Assembly: GCA_017937865.1 (NCBI GenBank)
Contig: JAGBCU010000066.1
Span: 1-48,883 of the forward strand
Reading direction: 5' to 3'
Source: Clostridia bacterium
Lineage (GTDB): Bacteria > Bacillota > Clostridia > Oscillospirales > Acutalibacteraceae
DNA: 48,883 bases
Both the position numbers and the translations under genes were made by a program. The notes below the pieces were generated by a model that was not told where the DNA came from, did no database searches, and saw only the letters and a program-made list of their open reading frames with translations. Positions 7,800 through 16,292 of this stretch are shown here, one piece after another. How positions within the stretch are numbered: the stretch's first letter is position 1; each line of letters begins with the position of its first letter.

Positions 7800-8789
7800 T
7801 TACTTAATGACAACTCCGCTATAATAATGTGTCAAAATATCCTTATACGTATACCCTTGCCGTGCGAAATAGTCTGCACCGTACTGACTCATACCTATTC
7901 CGTGACCGTAGCCGAGGACGTTAAATGTCATAGCGGAATCCGTTGAGTTAACTGTAAAAACGGGGCTTCTTAATGAAAAAATGCTTCTGATTTCCTCACC
8001 TGTGTATGCTTTACCGTTAATTTCCGCTTTTAATACGGTGCCTGTTGGTGATGTTTCCTTAATGGTTACCGCATTTGCAAGACTTTCAATACTGAATGCA
8101 GCATTAGCGCTTTTCATTTTTGAAACGAATTCATCTAAAGAAAAAGAAACGCTTGTAGCATATTGAGGGGATAAGCAGTCGCCTTGACTTTCTACACTTG
8201 TAAGATACGGCACACTTTCGCTCCATAAATTTCCCGAGTTTTCCGTTTTTCCGCAGCTTATAGCGAAAAAGGCGGCAACAATTAGTCGGTCATTGTAATA
8301 AATTGCTTGATTTTTAACTGAATTTACAACGTTTTTTAATTTGCTTTCGTATTTTTCAAAATCATTTCCCCATTTTGCTCTTCGCTCTGCTTCATTTATG
8401 TAGCCTTGGTGAATTGCGGTGTTGTCGCTTATATCCGCATTGTTGGTTTTTTCTGTATTAAGCTTTAATCTTAAAGCATTTGTGTAGCAGGTTACTGCTT
8501 GTGCTTTCAAGGCTTCCTCGTGATAGGCGAGGGGCATTTCCGCCGCGACACTCCCGCAAATATATTCAAACATATCCATTTCAACGTTTTGATTCTGGGA
8601 TGATAAAAATACCGTAATCGTTTCATTGTTTTGTTGCTGTGCTTCTGTTGTTACAGCATTTCCGGTAGCTTCTGAATTGACAGAATCAGCACTTTTTATA
8701 GGCTTTTGCACGGTATCCTTCAATGCCGCAACGGGTAAAACAAGCATAATTACGGCACAAACGAGAATAAGTATTAAAAAATGCTTCAT
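7800..8789 (-). CDS. spoIID: SpoIID/LytB-domain protein (stage II sporulation protein D-like)
   Basis: SpoIID is a membrane-anchored lytic transglycosylase that trims denuded septal peptidoglycan during engulfment of the forespore. The 329-residue protein begins with an N-terminal membrane anchor (about residues 2-22), then a low-complexity linker, then the SpoIID domain with EYICGSVAAEMP at 75-86. Glu84 is in the position of the catalytic glutamate. The later ISCGKTEN and GDC cysteines resemble the zinc-binding pair described for the clostridial enzyme. The C-terminal GYGHGIGMSQYGADYFA signature is present. The ribosome site AAGGATTGGTGA precedes the ATG. It stands alone on the minus strand and supports a spore-forming host. 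Confidence 0.88.
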   Translation of the reverse strand: MKHFLILILVCAVIMLVLPVAALKDTVQKPIKSADSVNSEATGNAVTTEAQQQNNETITVFLSSQNQNVEMDMFEYICGSVAAEMPLAYHEEALKAQAVTCYTNALRLKLNTEKTNNADISDNTAIHQGYINEAERRAKWGNDFEKYESKLKNVVNSVKNQAIYYNDRLIVAAFFAISCGKTENSGNLWSESVPYLTSVESQGDCLSPQYATSVSFSLDEFVSKMKSANAAFSIESLANAVTIKETSPTGTVLKAEINGKAYTGEEIRSIFSLRSPVFTVNSTDSAMTFNVLGYGHGIGMSQYGADYFARQGYTYKDILTHYYSGVVIK

Positions 8790-8831
8790 AAAATTTTCAC
8801 CAATCCTTAAATTTTTGTTGATAAAGTATTA

Positions 8832-8860
8832 TTGACAATATGTTTTATATGTTATAAAAT
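8832..8860 (+). promoter_or_regulatory. promoter for citrate synthase
   Basis: TTGACA (8832-8837) and TAAAAT (8855-8860) are 17 bases apart. They lie about 70 bases upstream of the citrate synthase ATG, in the gap between divergent genes. An overlapping TATAAA begins at 8853. Confidence 0.55.
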
Positions 8861-8927
8861 AATATGAATTATTATTTTGATTTATGATTGGTATATTATT
8901 GATTATTATTGATAAGGAGTGAGATAG

Positions 8928-10340
8928 ATGCCAACTTACATAGAGCCTATTAAAAGCAGCGATTTAACAACTCTTTGCGATGAGTTAAAAAAATATAGCG
9001 CTATTCCACAGGATTATTTCGACAGATTTGAAGTTAAAAGAGGCTTAAGAAACCGCGACGGCAGCGGTGTTATGGCGGGGCTTACAAAGGTTTGCTCTGT
9101 TGAGGGTTATTATATTGACGACGGTGAAAGAAAGCCTATTGAGGGTCATCTTACGTATAGAGGTATCGACATTAATGATATTGTTGATGCTTGTGTTGCG
9201 GAAAACCGTTTCGGTTATGAAGAAACTGCATGGCTTCTTCTTTTCGGTACCCTTCCCACAAGAAATCAGTTAAAGTTATTTAATAAAGTGCTTTCCGAAT
9301 CAAGAGATCTTCCCGAGGATTTCATTGAAGATATGATTATGAAAGCACCGTCACCTAACGTTATGAATAAGCTTGAACGTTCAGTTCTTTCTCTTTATTC
9401 ATACGATAGCAACCCTGACGATTTATCTATTGAAAACGTTCTTCGTCAGAGTATTCAGCTTATCGCACAGCTTCCGACAATTATGACATACGCTTATCAG
9501 GTTAAGAGAAGATATTATCTCAAAGAGAGTATGTATCTTCATCCTCTTAAAGCGGGTCTTACAACAGCTGAAACAATTCTTTATAACACCCGTTCAAATA
9601 TGGAGTTTACCGATGAAGAAGCAAAGCTTCTTGACCTTTGCCTTATTCTTCACGCTGAGCACGGCGGTGGTAACAACTCCGCTTTTGCAACAAGAGTGCT
9701 TACCTCAAGCGGTACGGATACTTATGCGGCTATTTCCGCTGGTATCGGTTCACTCAAGGGTCCCCGTCACGGTGGTGCAAATCTTAAGGTTGCAGAGATG
9801 CTTAACTACTTAAGAGCAGACGTTAAGGATATTACCAACGAAGGTCAGATTGCTGATTTCCTTAAGAAAATTATCAATAAAGAAGCGGGTGACAGAAGCG
9901 GTCTTGTTTACGGTATGGGCCACGCTGTTTACACACTTTCAGACCCAAGACAGATAATTCTTAAACGCGAAGCATTAAAATTAGCTGAGAAAAAGGGTTA
10001 TGCTGATGAATTTCAGGCGCTTGACCTTATTGAAAAGCTTACACCCGAAATTTTTGCAAGCGAAAAGAACAATAATAAAAAGATTTGCGCTAACGTAGAC
10101 CTTTATTCAGGACTTATTTATGAGATGTTAGGTATTCCCGTAGACCTTTACACACCTCTTTTTGCTGTTGCCCGTGTTGCCGGTTGGTCTGCTCACAGAA
10201 TTGAAGAGCTTATTACAGGTAACCGAGTAATAAGACCTGCTTATAAAAATGTGGCTGTTCCTAAGGAATATGCCCCGATAGATGAAAGAATATCAAATTT
10301 CAAACGTCAGACAGTATATATTCCTCTTGATGAGAGATAA
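8928..10340 (+). CDS. gltA: citrate synthase
   Basis: Condenses acetyl-CoA with oxaloacetate to citrate in the cytoplasm. Conserved active-site stretches are all present: LHAEHGGGNNSAFATR (first catalytic His region), GPRHGGAN, and GMGHAVYTLSDPR with the second histidine, followed by DLYSGLIYEMLGIP and the ARVAGWSAHRIEE segment. The catalytic aspartate is expected in the region before the last of these. At 470 residues it is somewhat longer than most, with an N-terminal extension of about 40 residues. The start is supported by AAGGAG eight bases upstream of the ATG. In an anaerobe lacking a visible full TCA cycle here, the likely role is glutamate precursor synthesis. Confidence 0.93.
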   Translation: MPTYIEPIKSSDLTTLCDELKKYSAIPQDYFDRFEVKRGLRNRDGSGVMAGLTKVCSVEGYYIDDGERKPIEGHLTYRGIDINDIVDACVAENRFGYEETAWLLLFGTLPTRNQLKLFNKVLSESRDLPEDFIEDMIMKAPSPNVMNKLERSVLSLYSYDSNPDDLSIENVLRQSIQLIAQLPTIMTYAYQVKRRYYLKESMYLHPLKAGLTTAETILYNTRSNMEFTDEEAKLLDLCLILHAEHGGGNNSAFATRVLTSSGTDTYAAISAGIGSLKGPRHGGANLKVAEMLNYLRADVKDITNEGQIADFLKKIINKEAGDRSGLVYGMGHAVYTLSDPRQIILKREALKLAEKKGYADEFQALDLIEKLTPEIFASEKNNNKKICANVDLYSGLIYEMLGIPVDLYTPLFAVARVAGWSAHRIEELITGNRVIRPAYKNVAVPKEYAPIDERISNFKRQTVYIPLDER

Positions 10341-10358
10341 TTGAAAGGACTGTGAACA

Positions 10359-11951
10359 ATGAGTAAAATTAAGGGCTCTTCAAGTGCAATAAAAATGAAA
10401 TATCTTCTTATCGTTTTTGCTACTGCAGTTCTTGTTGCACTTCCCACAAGAGTTTATCAGCTTTTAGCACTTGTAGATGTGGAAAACGGCTTTTACAAAG
10501 AGAGCGACGTTACAATACCTCTTCTTTACGGCATAGTAGCAGTTTTCACCATCGTATTTCTTGTGTTAAGCTTTTTAAGTAAAGAAGTTCCGTCGCCTAA
10601 GCTTCCTACGGGCAAAAACCCCATTTTAGGTGTAACCTCTATGGTAATGGTTGTTGGTCTTGCATGGGATATGGTAACGGTTATCAAAAATACTGTTCCT
10701 GTAAGTCAGGGCAACAGTCAGATATTTATAAGCCTTTTGCGTTCAAACCTTGCTGAGCAAGGCGGAGCATTAACGATTTTAAGATTTGTTTTCGCATTTT
10801 TTGCAATTATCTATTTTATTGTTTTTGCAATGAGCCATCTTAACGGAAAAGCATCTTACAAAGAGTTTAAGCTTCTTGCAATTTCTCCTTTGTGTTGGAG
10901 TATGACGATGCTTGTTTCAAGGCTTATGAATGCTATAAGCTTTACAAAGGTTTCAGAGCTTCTTTTTGAAATCTTTATGTTTATGTTTATGATGTGCTTC
11001 TTTATAACCTTTGCGCGTATTTCTTCAGGTGTTTTCACCGAAGACTGTATGTGGGGTATTTATGGCTACGGCTTTGCCGCAACGCTTTTTGCAGCACTTG
11101 TTACAATCCCCAGAATTGTTATTCTTGCAGTAGGTCTTAAAAACGTTGAAGGAAACGAATTCAGCATAACTCACCTTACAGCACTTGTATTTATTCTTTC
11201 ATATATATTTGCTTCATTAGGTGTTGGCTTTAAAGACGGTATCAAAAACAGAAGAACAGTTAACGAAATTGTTCTTCCCGATGTAGAAAAGAAAGCTTCA
11301 AAGGATGCAACAAAAACAGAAGTTGTTACAGAAGCAGTTATTACTGAAGCTGTTTCTGCAGATGAGGAAATTGCTCCTGAGGTTGCAGCTACTGAAATGA
11401 TTAACCGTCAGTTAGCAGAGCTTGAAAAAGAAGCAGAGACGGAAGTTATCGAAGAAGCAATTGAAGAAATTACTGAAGAAGAGCCCGAGGCTGTTGAAGA
11501 AGTAATTGAAGAGATTTCCGAAGAAGAGCCCGAGGTAGTTGAAGAAGTAATTGAAGAAATTACTGAAGAAGAGCCCGAGGCTGTTGAAGAAGTAATTGAA
11601 GAGATTACCGAAGAAGAGCCCGAGGCTGTTGAAGAAATAATTGAAGAGGTTACCGAAGAAGAGCCTGAGGTTGTTGAAGAAGTAATTGAAGAGATTACCG
11701 AAGAAGAACCTGAGGTTGTTGAAGAGGTAATTGAGGAGATTACTGAAGAAGAGCCTGAGGTAGTTGAAGAGGTAATTGAAGAAATTACTGAAGAAGAACC
11801 TGCGATTGTTGAAGAGGCAGAAGAAAAGAAAGAAAAGAAATCTTTTGTTTCGGGCTTGTTCAAAAAATCAAAGGTTGAAGAGAGTATCTCTGACAATGAA
11901 TTTTCTGCAATATCCCTTGCAGAATTAAAAAACAGAAAAAACGAAGAGTAA
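10359..11951 (+). CDS. membrane protein with acidic tandem-repeat tail
   Basis: This family is not recognised. The N-terminal half (about residues 10-305) has roughly eight hydrophobic helices and looks like an integral membrane domain. From about residue 368 the protein switches to tandem 15-residue units of the type EEITEEEPEAVEEVI. There are seven full units and a partial one, encoded by near-identical 45-base repeats at about 11458-11817. A basic segment then follows (KKEKKSFVSGLFKKSK), and the end is SLAELKNRKNEE. The acidic tail is probably cytoplasmic. The gene starts 18 bases after citrate synthase with GAAAGGA as ribosome site, so they are probably cotranscribed. Repeat number may vary between strains. 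Confidence 0.8.
   Translation: MSKIKGSSSAIKMKYLLIVFATAVLVALPTRVYQLLALVDVENGFYKESDVTIPLLYGIVAVFTIVFLVLSFLSKEVPSPKLPTGKNPILGVTSMVMVVGLAWDMVTVIKNTVPVSQGNSQIFISLLRSNLAEQGGALTILRFVFAFFAIIYFIVFAMSHLNGKASYKEFKLLAISPLCWSMTMLVSRLMNAISFTKVSELLFEIFMFMFMMCFFITFARISSGVFTEDCMWGIYGYGFAATLFAALVTIPRIVILAVGLKNVEGNEFSITHLTALVFILSYIFASLGVGFKDGIKNRRTVNEIVLPDVEKKASKDATKTEVVTEAVITEAVSADEEIAPEVAATEMINRQLAELEKEAETEVIEEAIEEITEEEPEAVEEVIEEISEEEPEVVEEVIEEITEEEPEAVEEVIEEITEEEPEAVEEIIEEVTEEEPEVVEEVIEEITEEEPEVVEEVIEEITEEEPEVVEEVIEEITEEEPAIVEEAEEKKEKKSFVSGLFKKSKVEESISDNEFSAISLAELKNRKNEE
11458..11817 (+). repeat. 45-bp tandem coding repeats
   Basis: About eight copies of a 45-base unit encode EEITEEEPExVEEVI, with mostly synonymous or Ala/Val variation at one position. 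The copies lie inside the acidic tail of the membrane protein. Confidence 0.85.
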
Positions 11952-11978
11952 TTATATAAATCTGTGCAGGAGATAGAA

Positions 11979-12905
11979 ATGTTTTTAAACAATATGATGA
12001 CCGCCGCACAGCAGGTTGTTATTCTGTATCTGATAGTTGCGGTCGGCTTTATAGCCGACCGTTTGCACATTTTCGGTCAGGATACCGCAAAGCGTTCAAA
12101 CGATTTATTGTTTTACGTAATAACACCTGTTGTTATGGTACAGTCCTTTATAAATATGGAATTCAGTATGCAAACGGCAAAGTCCTTTGTTATTGCGTTT
12201 GTATGTATGTTTGGAACTCTCACCGTAGGTATATTACTTGCGTTACCCTTTTTTAACAAAGCCGGTAAAGACGGTGCTATTTATAAATATGCGGTAACAT
12301 ATGGCAATATGGGTTATATGGCTTTGCCTCTTTGTCAGGCGATGCTTGGCAGTGAAGGCGTTTTTTATTGCTCAGCAGGTGTTGTAGCGTTTAATATACT
12401 TTCTTTCACCCACGGAATATGGCATATGACAAAGGGTGAGGGGAAAAATAAGTTTAACCCGAAATTACTTATTTTAAACCCGGGAGTTATATCTGTTTTA
12501 ATTGGCTTGCCGTTGTTTATTTTTGACGTACAGCTTCCTGATATGTTGAATTCAGCTATAACTCATATTTCAAACCTTAATACACCTCTTGCGATGCTGT
12601 TTTTAGGTACGTATATTGCCAATACTGATATCAAGAGTATGTTTAAGGAGAAAAACATTTATCTTGTTATGGTATTAAAGCTTGTCGTTTTGCCTTTAAT
12701 AATGCTTTGCATATTTAAGCTTTGCGGTGTTGGCGGAGCTATTCTTACCGCTTGTCTTATTTCAGCATCTGTACCGAGTGCAAATAATACGGTTATGTTT
12801 TCTGCAAAATACGGCAAGGATACGGGTGTTGCTTCAAAGGTAGTTGCATTTTGCTCCGTTGTATCAGTCCTTACAATGCCCGTTATGATTGCTTTGAGTA
12901 AATGA
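11979..12905 (+). CDS. AEC family transporter (auxin efflux carrier-like permease)
   Basis: A 308-residue membrane protein of the AEC/BART family, whose bacterial members export or exchange small organic acids such as malate. About ten hydrophobic helices are arranged in two halves, with the family landmarks YGNMGYMALPLCQAMLG near the first discontinuous helix and SASVPSANNTVMFSAKYG in the second half. The start at 11979 (MFLNNMMTAAQQ) is chosen over an upstream GTG because CAGGAGA lies eight bases before it. The last bases overlap the following gene as ATGA, which indicates translational coupling. The substrate is unknown. A carboxylate would suit the neighbouring citrate synthase, but that is inference. 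Confidence 0.88.
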   Translation: MFLNNMMTAAQQVVILYLIVAVGFIADRLHIFGQDTAKRSNDLLFYVITPVVMVQSFINMEFSMQTAKSFVIAFVCMFGTLTVGILLALPFFNKAGKDGAIYKYAVTYGNMGYMALPLCQAMLGSEGVFYCSAGVVAFNILSFTHGIWHMTKGEGKNKFNPKLLILNPGVISVLIGLPLFIFDVQLPDMLNSAITHISNLNTPLAMLFLGTYIANTDIKSMFKEKNIYLVMVLKLVVLPLIMLCIFKLCGVGGAILTACLISASVPSANNTVMFSAKYGKDTGVASKVVAFCSVVSVLTMPVMIALSK

Positions 12906-13711
12906 TGAATATAAAAATACCTTTAAGTGATTTTTTGCCTTGGGGTGTTTGTAGCTTTTGCGATATTGAAGAGCGGCTTATTCAGTGCAGAGCTAAAAGC
13001 CGAATACCCAAGGGAGCAAAAAGTGTTATAGTTTATTTATTTCCTTACTATTTAGGTGACGACAGCTATAAAAAACTTAATATTTCAAAATATGCCGTGC
13101 CCGACGATTATCACATAATTGTAGGGGCGTATCTCGAAAAGGCGGTAGGGGAGTTGAAAGAGCGCCATCCCGGTAACAGCTTTGAGCCTTTTTGCGATAA
13201 TTCTCCCATTCCCGAGGTGAAAGCGGCGGTGCTTTCGGGCATTGGTGTAAAAGGCGATAACGGGCTTCTCATCAATGAAAAATACGGTAGCTTTTGCTTT
13301 ATCGGTGAGATTGTAACTGATTTGGAAATCACACCAACTACTGCTTCAAAAACGGAATGTCTTAAATGCGGTAAATGCAAAAAAGCTTGTCCTGACGGTG
13401 CAATAGGTGACGGCTTCTGTAAAGAAAAATGTTTTTCTCATTTAACACAGAAAAAGGGCGAATTAGATGAAAGGTCTGCAGAGTTTATTCGCAAAAACGG
13501 ATGTATCTGGGGTTGCGATAACTGTCAGAATGTATGCCCGATGAATGAAAATATTCAGGTTACACCTATAAAAGAGTTTCTTGAAAGTGCTAAAAGCGAA
13601 TATGAATTCGGTGATTCAATAGAAAAAAGAGCATATTCCTGGCGTGGAAGGGAAGTTATTGAAAGAAACTTGAAAATAATGTGTTGTAATGATAATAAAA
13701 ATGAATTATAA
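12902..13711 (+). CDS. short QueG-like double [4Fe-4S] protein
   Basis: This resembles epoxyqueuosine reductase (QueG), the cobalamin and Fe-S enzyme that finishes queuosine in tRNA. It keeps a core like QueG's: KYAVPDDYHIIV, then FEPFCDNSPIPEVKAA, with Asp in the place of the catalytic VDTGP aspartate, and GSFCFIGEIVT. Two cysteine clusters follow: CLKCGKCKKACP and GCDNCQNVCPMN. At 269 residues it is about 100 shorter than classical QueG. It lacks the C-terminal HEAT-like part, and the GKN motif is changed to KGDN. It is either a minimal QueG or a related reductase with another substrate. It overlaps the transporter gene by four bases. Confidence 0.75.
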   Translation: MMNIKIPLSDFLPWGVCSFCDIEERLIQCRAKSRIPKGAKSVIVYLFPYYLGDDSYKKLNISKYAVPDDYHIIVGAYLEKAVGELKERHPGNSFEPFCDNSPIPEVKAAVLSGIGVKGDNGLLINEKYGSFCFIGEIVTDLEITPTTASKTECLKCGKCKKACPDGAIGDGFCKEKCFSHLTQKKGELDERSAEFIRKNGCIWGCDNCQNVCPMNENIQVTPIKEFLESAKSEYEFGDSIEKRAYSWRGREVIERNLKIMCCNDNKNEL

Positions 13712-13750
13712 TTAATATGGAAATAAAAAGATAGTAAAGGGGATAGTTTT

Positions 13751-14080
13751 ATGAAACTTATTGTTGGTATTGTAAACAGCGAGGATGCTAATGATCTTCT
13801 TTCCGAAATCACAAAAGCATCCTTCCAGGCAACAAAGCTTTCAACCTCAGGCGGTTTCCTTAAAATGGGTAACGTTACCGTTCTCGTAGGTGTTGAGGAT
13901 GAGCAGGTTGACCAGGTTGTTGAGATTTTCAGAAACTGTTGTTCTCGCAGAACTCAGATGATTTCTGCAACGTCACACACCTTCTTAGGTGAGGGCTTCG
14001 TTACAGCTGCACCCGTTGAGGTTACTATCGGCGGAGCTACACTTTTTATTCTTGACGTAGATAAGCTTATTAAATTATGA
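13751..14080 (+). CDS. darA: cyclic-di-AMP receptor, PII-like (DarA/PstA)
   Basis: A 109-residue PII-like trimeric signal protein that binds c-di-AMP. The family pattern is clear: MKLIVGIVNSEDANDLL at the start, then KLSTSGGFLKMGNVTVLVG, then VDQVVEIFRNCCSRRTQ, with Gly-rich and Arg/Lys contacts as in known DarA proteins. AAGGGG precedes the ATG. Its stop overlaps the start of holB as ATGA. The order darA-holB-ricT matches the Bacillus yaaQ-yaaR-holB-yaaT block, here without yaaR. This synteny strengthens all three calls. The downstream target of DarA is not known. Confidence 0.92.
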   Translation: MKLIVGIVNSEDANDLLSEITKASFQATKLSTSGGFLKMGNVTVLVGVEDEQVDQVVEIFRNCCSRRTQMISATSHTFLGEGFVTAAPVEVTIGGATLFILDVDKLIKL

Positions 14081-14931
14081 TTTATGAAAACAAGTTTCCC
14101 GAAAGCACTTTAAAAACCCTTGACAGTTTTTTTGCCGACGGAAGAACGCCACATGCCATTTTAATTGACGGTGGTAGTGAAAAAGATAGAATAGAGCTTG
14201 CTTTGCTCGCTGCAAGGATGCTGGTCTGTGAAAATAAAGACAGAGTACCTTGCGGTGAGTGCGAGCATTGCCGAAAAGCAAGCGAAAACATACATCCTGA
14301 TATTATCAGAATAACAAAGCCCGATGATAAAAAGCTTTTTGTTAAGGCTGACGTTAAAAAAATGGTGGCAGAGGCTTACTTGACGCCAAATGAAGCAAAC
14401 GTTAAAGTATACGTTATCAGCGAAATGCAATTGATGAATGAGGAAAGCCAGAATCTTCTTCTTAAAATTTTAGAAGAGCCCCCCTCATACACTGCTTTTA
14501 TTCTTACGTCAGTTACCTCAAATGCTGTAATCGGTACGGTTTTATCCCGTGTTATCAGATTAAGATTAGGTGAAATTGTTCAGGCTGAATGCTCTGAAAA
14601 GGCAAGGGACGTTATAAAAAAGCTTTCACAAGCAGTTATAACACCTTATGAATACGACAGAATTGAGGCTACCGCCCCATTAGACGGTAATAAAGCTCTT
14701 ACTGTTGAGGTGCTTAACGTCTTTTGTGATGTTTTAAGAGATTCAATTGCTTTGAAAAACGGCGGAAAGGCATTGTATAAAGAGTTTTTTGAAGAAAGCA
14801 GAATAATGTCAGAAAGGCTTTCCTTAAAAAAGCTTCTTGATATGTATAATTACGTAGACGAATTGATAAAATCCCTTGAAAACAATCCCAATTACACTTT
14901 ACTTTGCACCGTTTTATGTGCAGGTATATAG
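14077..14931 (+). CDS. holB: DNA polymerase III subunit delta'
   Basis: The delta' subunit is a rigid, ATP-inactive AAA+ component of the clamp loader that loads the beta clamp at replication forks. Residues 10-40 correspond to the Walker A region but lack the GKT lysine (AILIDGGSEKDRIELAL), as in other delta' proteins. The zinc module is CENKDRVPCGECEHCRKA. The conserved NEESQNLLLKILEEPP segment is followed by LSRVIRLRLGE, where SRV replaces the usual SRC. At 284 residues it is slightly short for the family. It is translationally coupled to darA and followed 47 bases later by ricT. Confidence 0.9.
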   Translation: MIYENKFPESTLKTLDSFFADGRTPHAILIDGGSEKDRIELALLAARMLVCENKDRVPCGECEHCRKASENIHPDIIRITKPDDKKLFVKADVKKMVAEAYLTPNEANVKVYVISEMQLMNEESQNLLLKILEEPPSYTAFILTSVTSNAVIGTVLSRVIRLRLGEIVQAECSEKARDVIKKLSQAVITPYEYDRIEATAPLDGNKALTVEVLNVFCDVLRDSIALKNGGKALYKEFFEESRIMSERLSLKKLLDMYNYVDELIKSLENNPNYTLLCTVLCAGI

Positions 14932-14978
14932 ATTCCCCACTCTAAATAAACATACAGATTTACGGAGATTTAAAATAT

Positions 14979-15830
14979 ATGGCAGAAGTTGTAGGTATTC
15001 GCTTTAAAGAAAATGGAAAAATCTATTATTTTGACCCTGATTCAAAAGTGTTTCCTAAAGGCGAACAGATTATAGTTGAAACTGTAAGAGGTATTGAATG
15101 TGGTATGGTGGCAACGCCAAACCATAAAATCACCGAAAGTGAAATTGTTCACCCTCTTAAAAAGGTTATAAGAAAAGCAAGCGCAGAGGATATAAAAACA
15201 GTTGAGCAAAACAGAAAAAAGGAAGCAGATGCTTTTGACTTTTGTGTAAAAAAGGTGGAACAGCTCGGTCTTGAGATGAGTCTTGTTGAGGTTGAATGTG
15301 CATTTGACGGAAGTAAAATGCTGTTCTATTTTACAGCCGATGACAGAGTTGATTTCAGAGAGCTTGTGAAAATTCTTGCATCTAATTACAGAACAAGAAT
15401 AGAAATGCGTCAGATTGGTGTCAGAGACGTTTCTAAAATGCTTGGCGGTTTAGGTATTTGCGGAAGACCCTTCTGTTGCTCTCAGTTCCTTGATGATTTC
15501 CACCCTGTTTCAATAAAAATGGCAAAGGAGCAAGGTCTTTCTCTTAATCCTACAAAAATCAGCGGTACCTGCGGAAGACTTCTTTGTTGTCTTAAATATG
15601 AGCAGGAAAGCTACGAGTATCTTGCAAAAATTACTCCTCGCGTTGGCTCTGTTGTTGATACAAGAGAGGGTAGGGGTACTGTTGTTGAAAACAGCCTTCT
15701 TACGGGAATGCTTAAGGTTCAGCTTGACAGAAGACCCGAAGCAATACCTGCGGAGTTTAATCGTAGCGAGGTAAGATTAGTCAAGGGTGCAAAGCCTGCT
15801 AAAATCGAAGAATCAGACATTGAAGAATAA
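14979..15830 (+). CDS. ricT: PSP1-domain protein RicT (YaaT)
   Basis: RicT is a PSP1-domain protein. In Bacillus it works in the RicAFT (YlbF-YmcA-YaaT) complex, which carries Fe-S clusters and adjusts RNase Y specificity, affecting sporulation and biofilm. The protein has the PSP1 core and the diagnostic cysteines in CGRPFCCSQFL and CGRLLCCLKYEQESY (about residues 160-210). Length of 283 residues is typical. GGAGATTTAAAATAT precedes the ATG, with modest spacing. Its place after darA and holB is the conserved one. Confidence 0.9.
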   Translation: MAEVVGIRFKENGKIYYFDPDSKVFPKGEQIIVETVRGIECGMVATPNHKITESEIVHPLKKVIRKASAEDIKTVEQNRKKEADAFDFCVKKVEQLGLEMSLVEVECAFDGSKMLFYFTADDRVDFRELVKILASNYRTRIEMRQIGVRDVSKMLGGLGICGRPFCCSQFLDDFHPVSIKMAKEQGLSLNPTKISGTCGRLLCCLKYEQESYEYLAKITPRVGSVVDTREGRGTVVENSLLTGMLKVQLDRRPEAIPAEFNRSEVRLVKGAKPAKIEESDIEE

Positions 15831-15845
15831 AAATTTATTTTGGTA

Positions 15846-15873
15846 TTGATTTTCACAAAATATGTGATACAAT
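15846..15873 (+). promoter_or_regulatory. ferredoxin promoter with palindromic spacer
   Basis: TTGATT (15846-15851) and TACAAT (15868-15873) are 16 bases apart. The spacer contains TCACA-N5-TGTGA (15853-15867), an inverted repeat well placed for a repressor. No specific regulator can be assigned. Confidence 0.45.
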
Positions 15874-15901
15874 AAAGAAAAAAAGCAAGGAGGTCAGAAA
15901 A

Positions 15902-16072
15902 ATGGCATACAAAATTACTGATGATTGTATCTCTTGCGGCGCATGTGCAGCAGATTGTCCTGTAGAGGCTATCTCTGAAGGCGATGGCAAATACGTTATC
16001 GATGCAGATACTTGTATTGATTGCGGTGCTTGTGCAGATTCTTGCCCCGTAAGTGCTCCCGTTCAGGACTAA
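15902..16072 (+). CDS. 2[4Fe-4S] ferredoxin
   Basis: A 56-residue clostridial-type ferredoxin, a low-potential electron carrier of anaerobic metabolism. Two classical clusters are visible: CISCGACAADCP near residues 9-20 and CIDCGACADSCP near 38-49. The ORF is short but complete, from ATG with AAGGAGG nine bases upstream to TAA. It has its own candidate promoter and a strong terminator directly after it, so it is probably a highly expressed monocistronic gene. Confidence 0.95.
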   Translation: MAYKITDDCISCGACAADCPVEAISEGDGKYVIDADTCIDCGACADSCPVSAPVQD

Positions 16073-16106
16073 TTATATAGTTTTTACCAGAGCAATACTT
16101 AAATAA

Positions 16107-16145
16107 AAAATGCCTTGTGTTCGTTTTGAACACAAGGCATTTTTA
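16107..16145 (+). terminator. terminator after ferredoxin
   Basis: AAAATGCCTTGTGTTC and its complement GAACACAAGGCATTTT form a perfect stem with a short GTTTT loop, followed by a U-rich tail. This is a strong intrinsic terminator. Confidence 0.92.
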
Positions 16146-16201
16146 TGTTTTAAAGTTAAGTAAATATATATGTAAAAAATAAGTAAATTTATTTAAAAGT
16201 G

Positions 16202-16230
16202 TTTGTATTTCTTAAAATTTGTGATATAAT
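16202..16230 (+). promoter_or_regulatory. promoter upstream of the carbamoyltransferase-like gene
   Basis: TTTGTA (16202-16207) and a consensus TATAAT (16225-16230) are separated by 17 bases, leaving a leader of about 55 bases before the ATG. The -35 match is partial. Confidence 0.5.
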
Positions 16231-16292
16231 GAAACGGATAATGGGATATTAGACAACAGATTTAGAAAATACAGTTGAATGAGGTGCGTTTT

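Noticed and set aside
11408..12070. A 220-codon open frame on the minus strand, rich in Ser and Thr
   Set aside because: It is the complement of the acidic GAA-rich repeats. Low complexity keeps the frame open, and no ribosome site is present.
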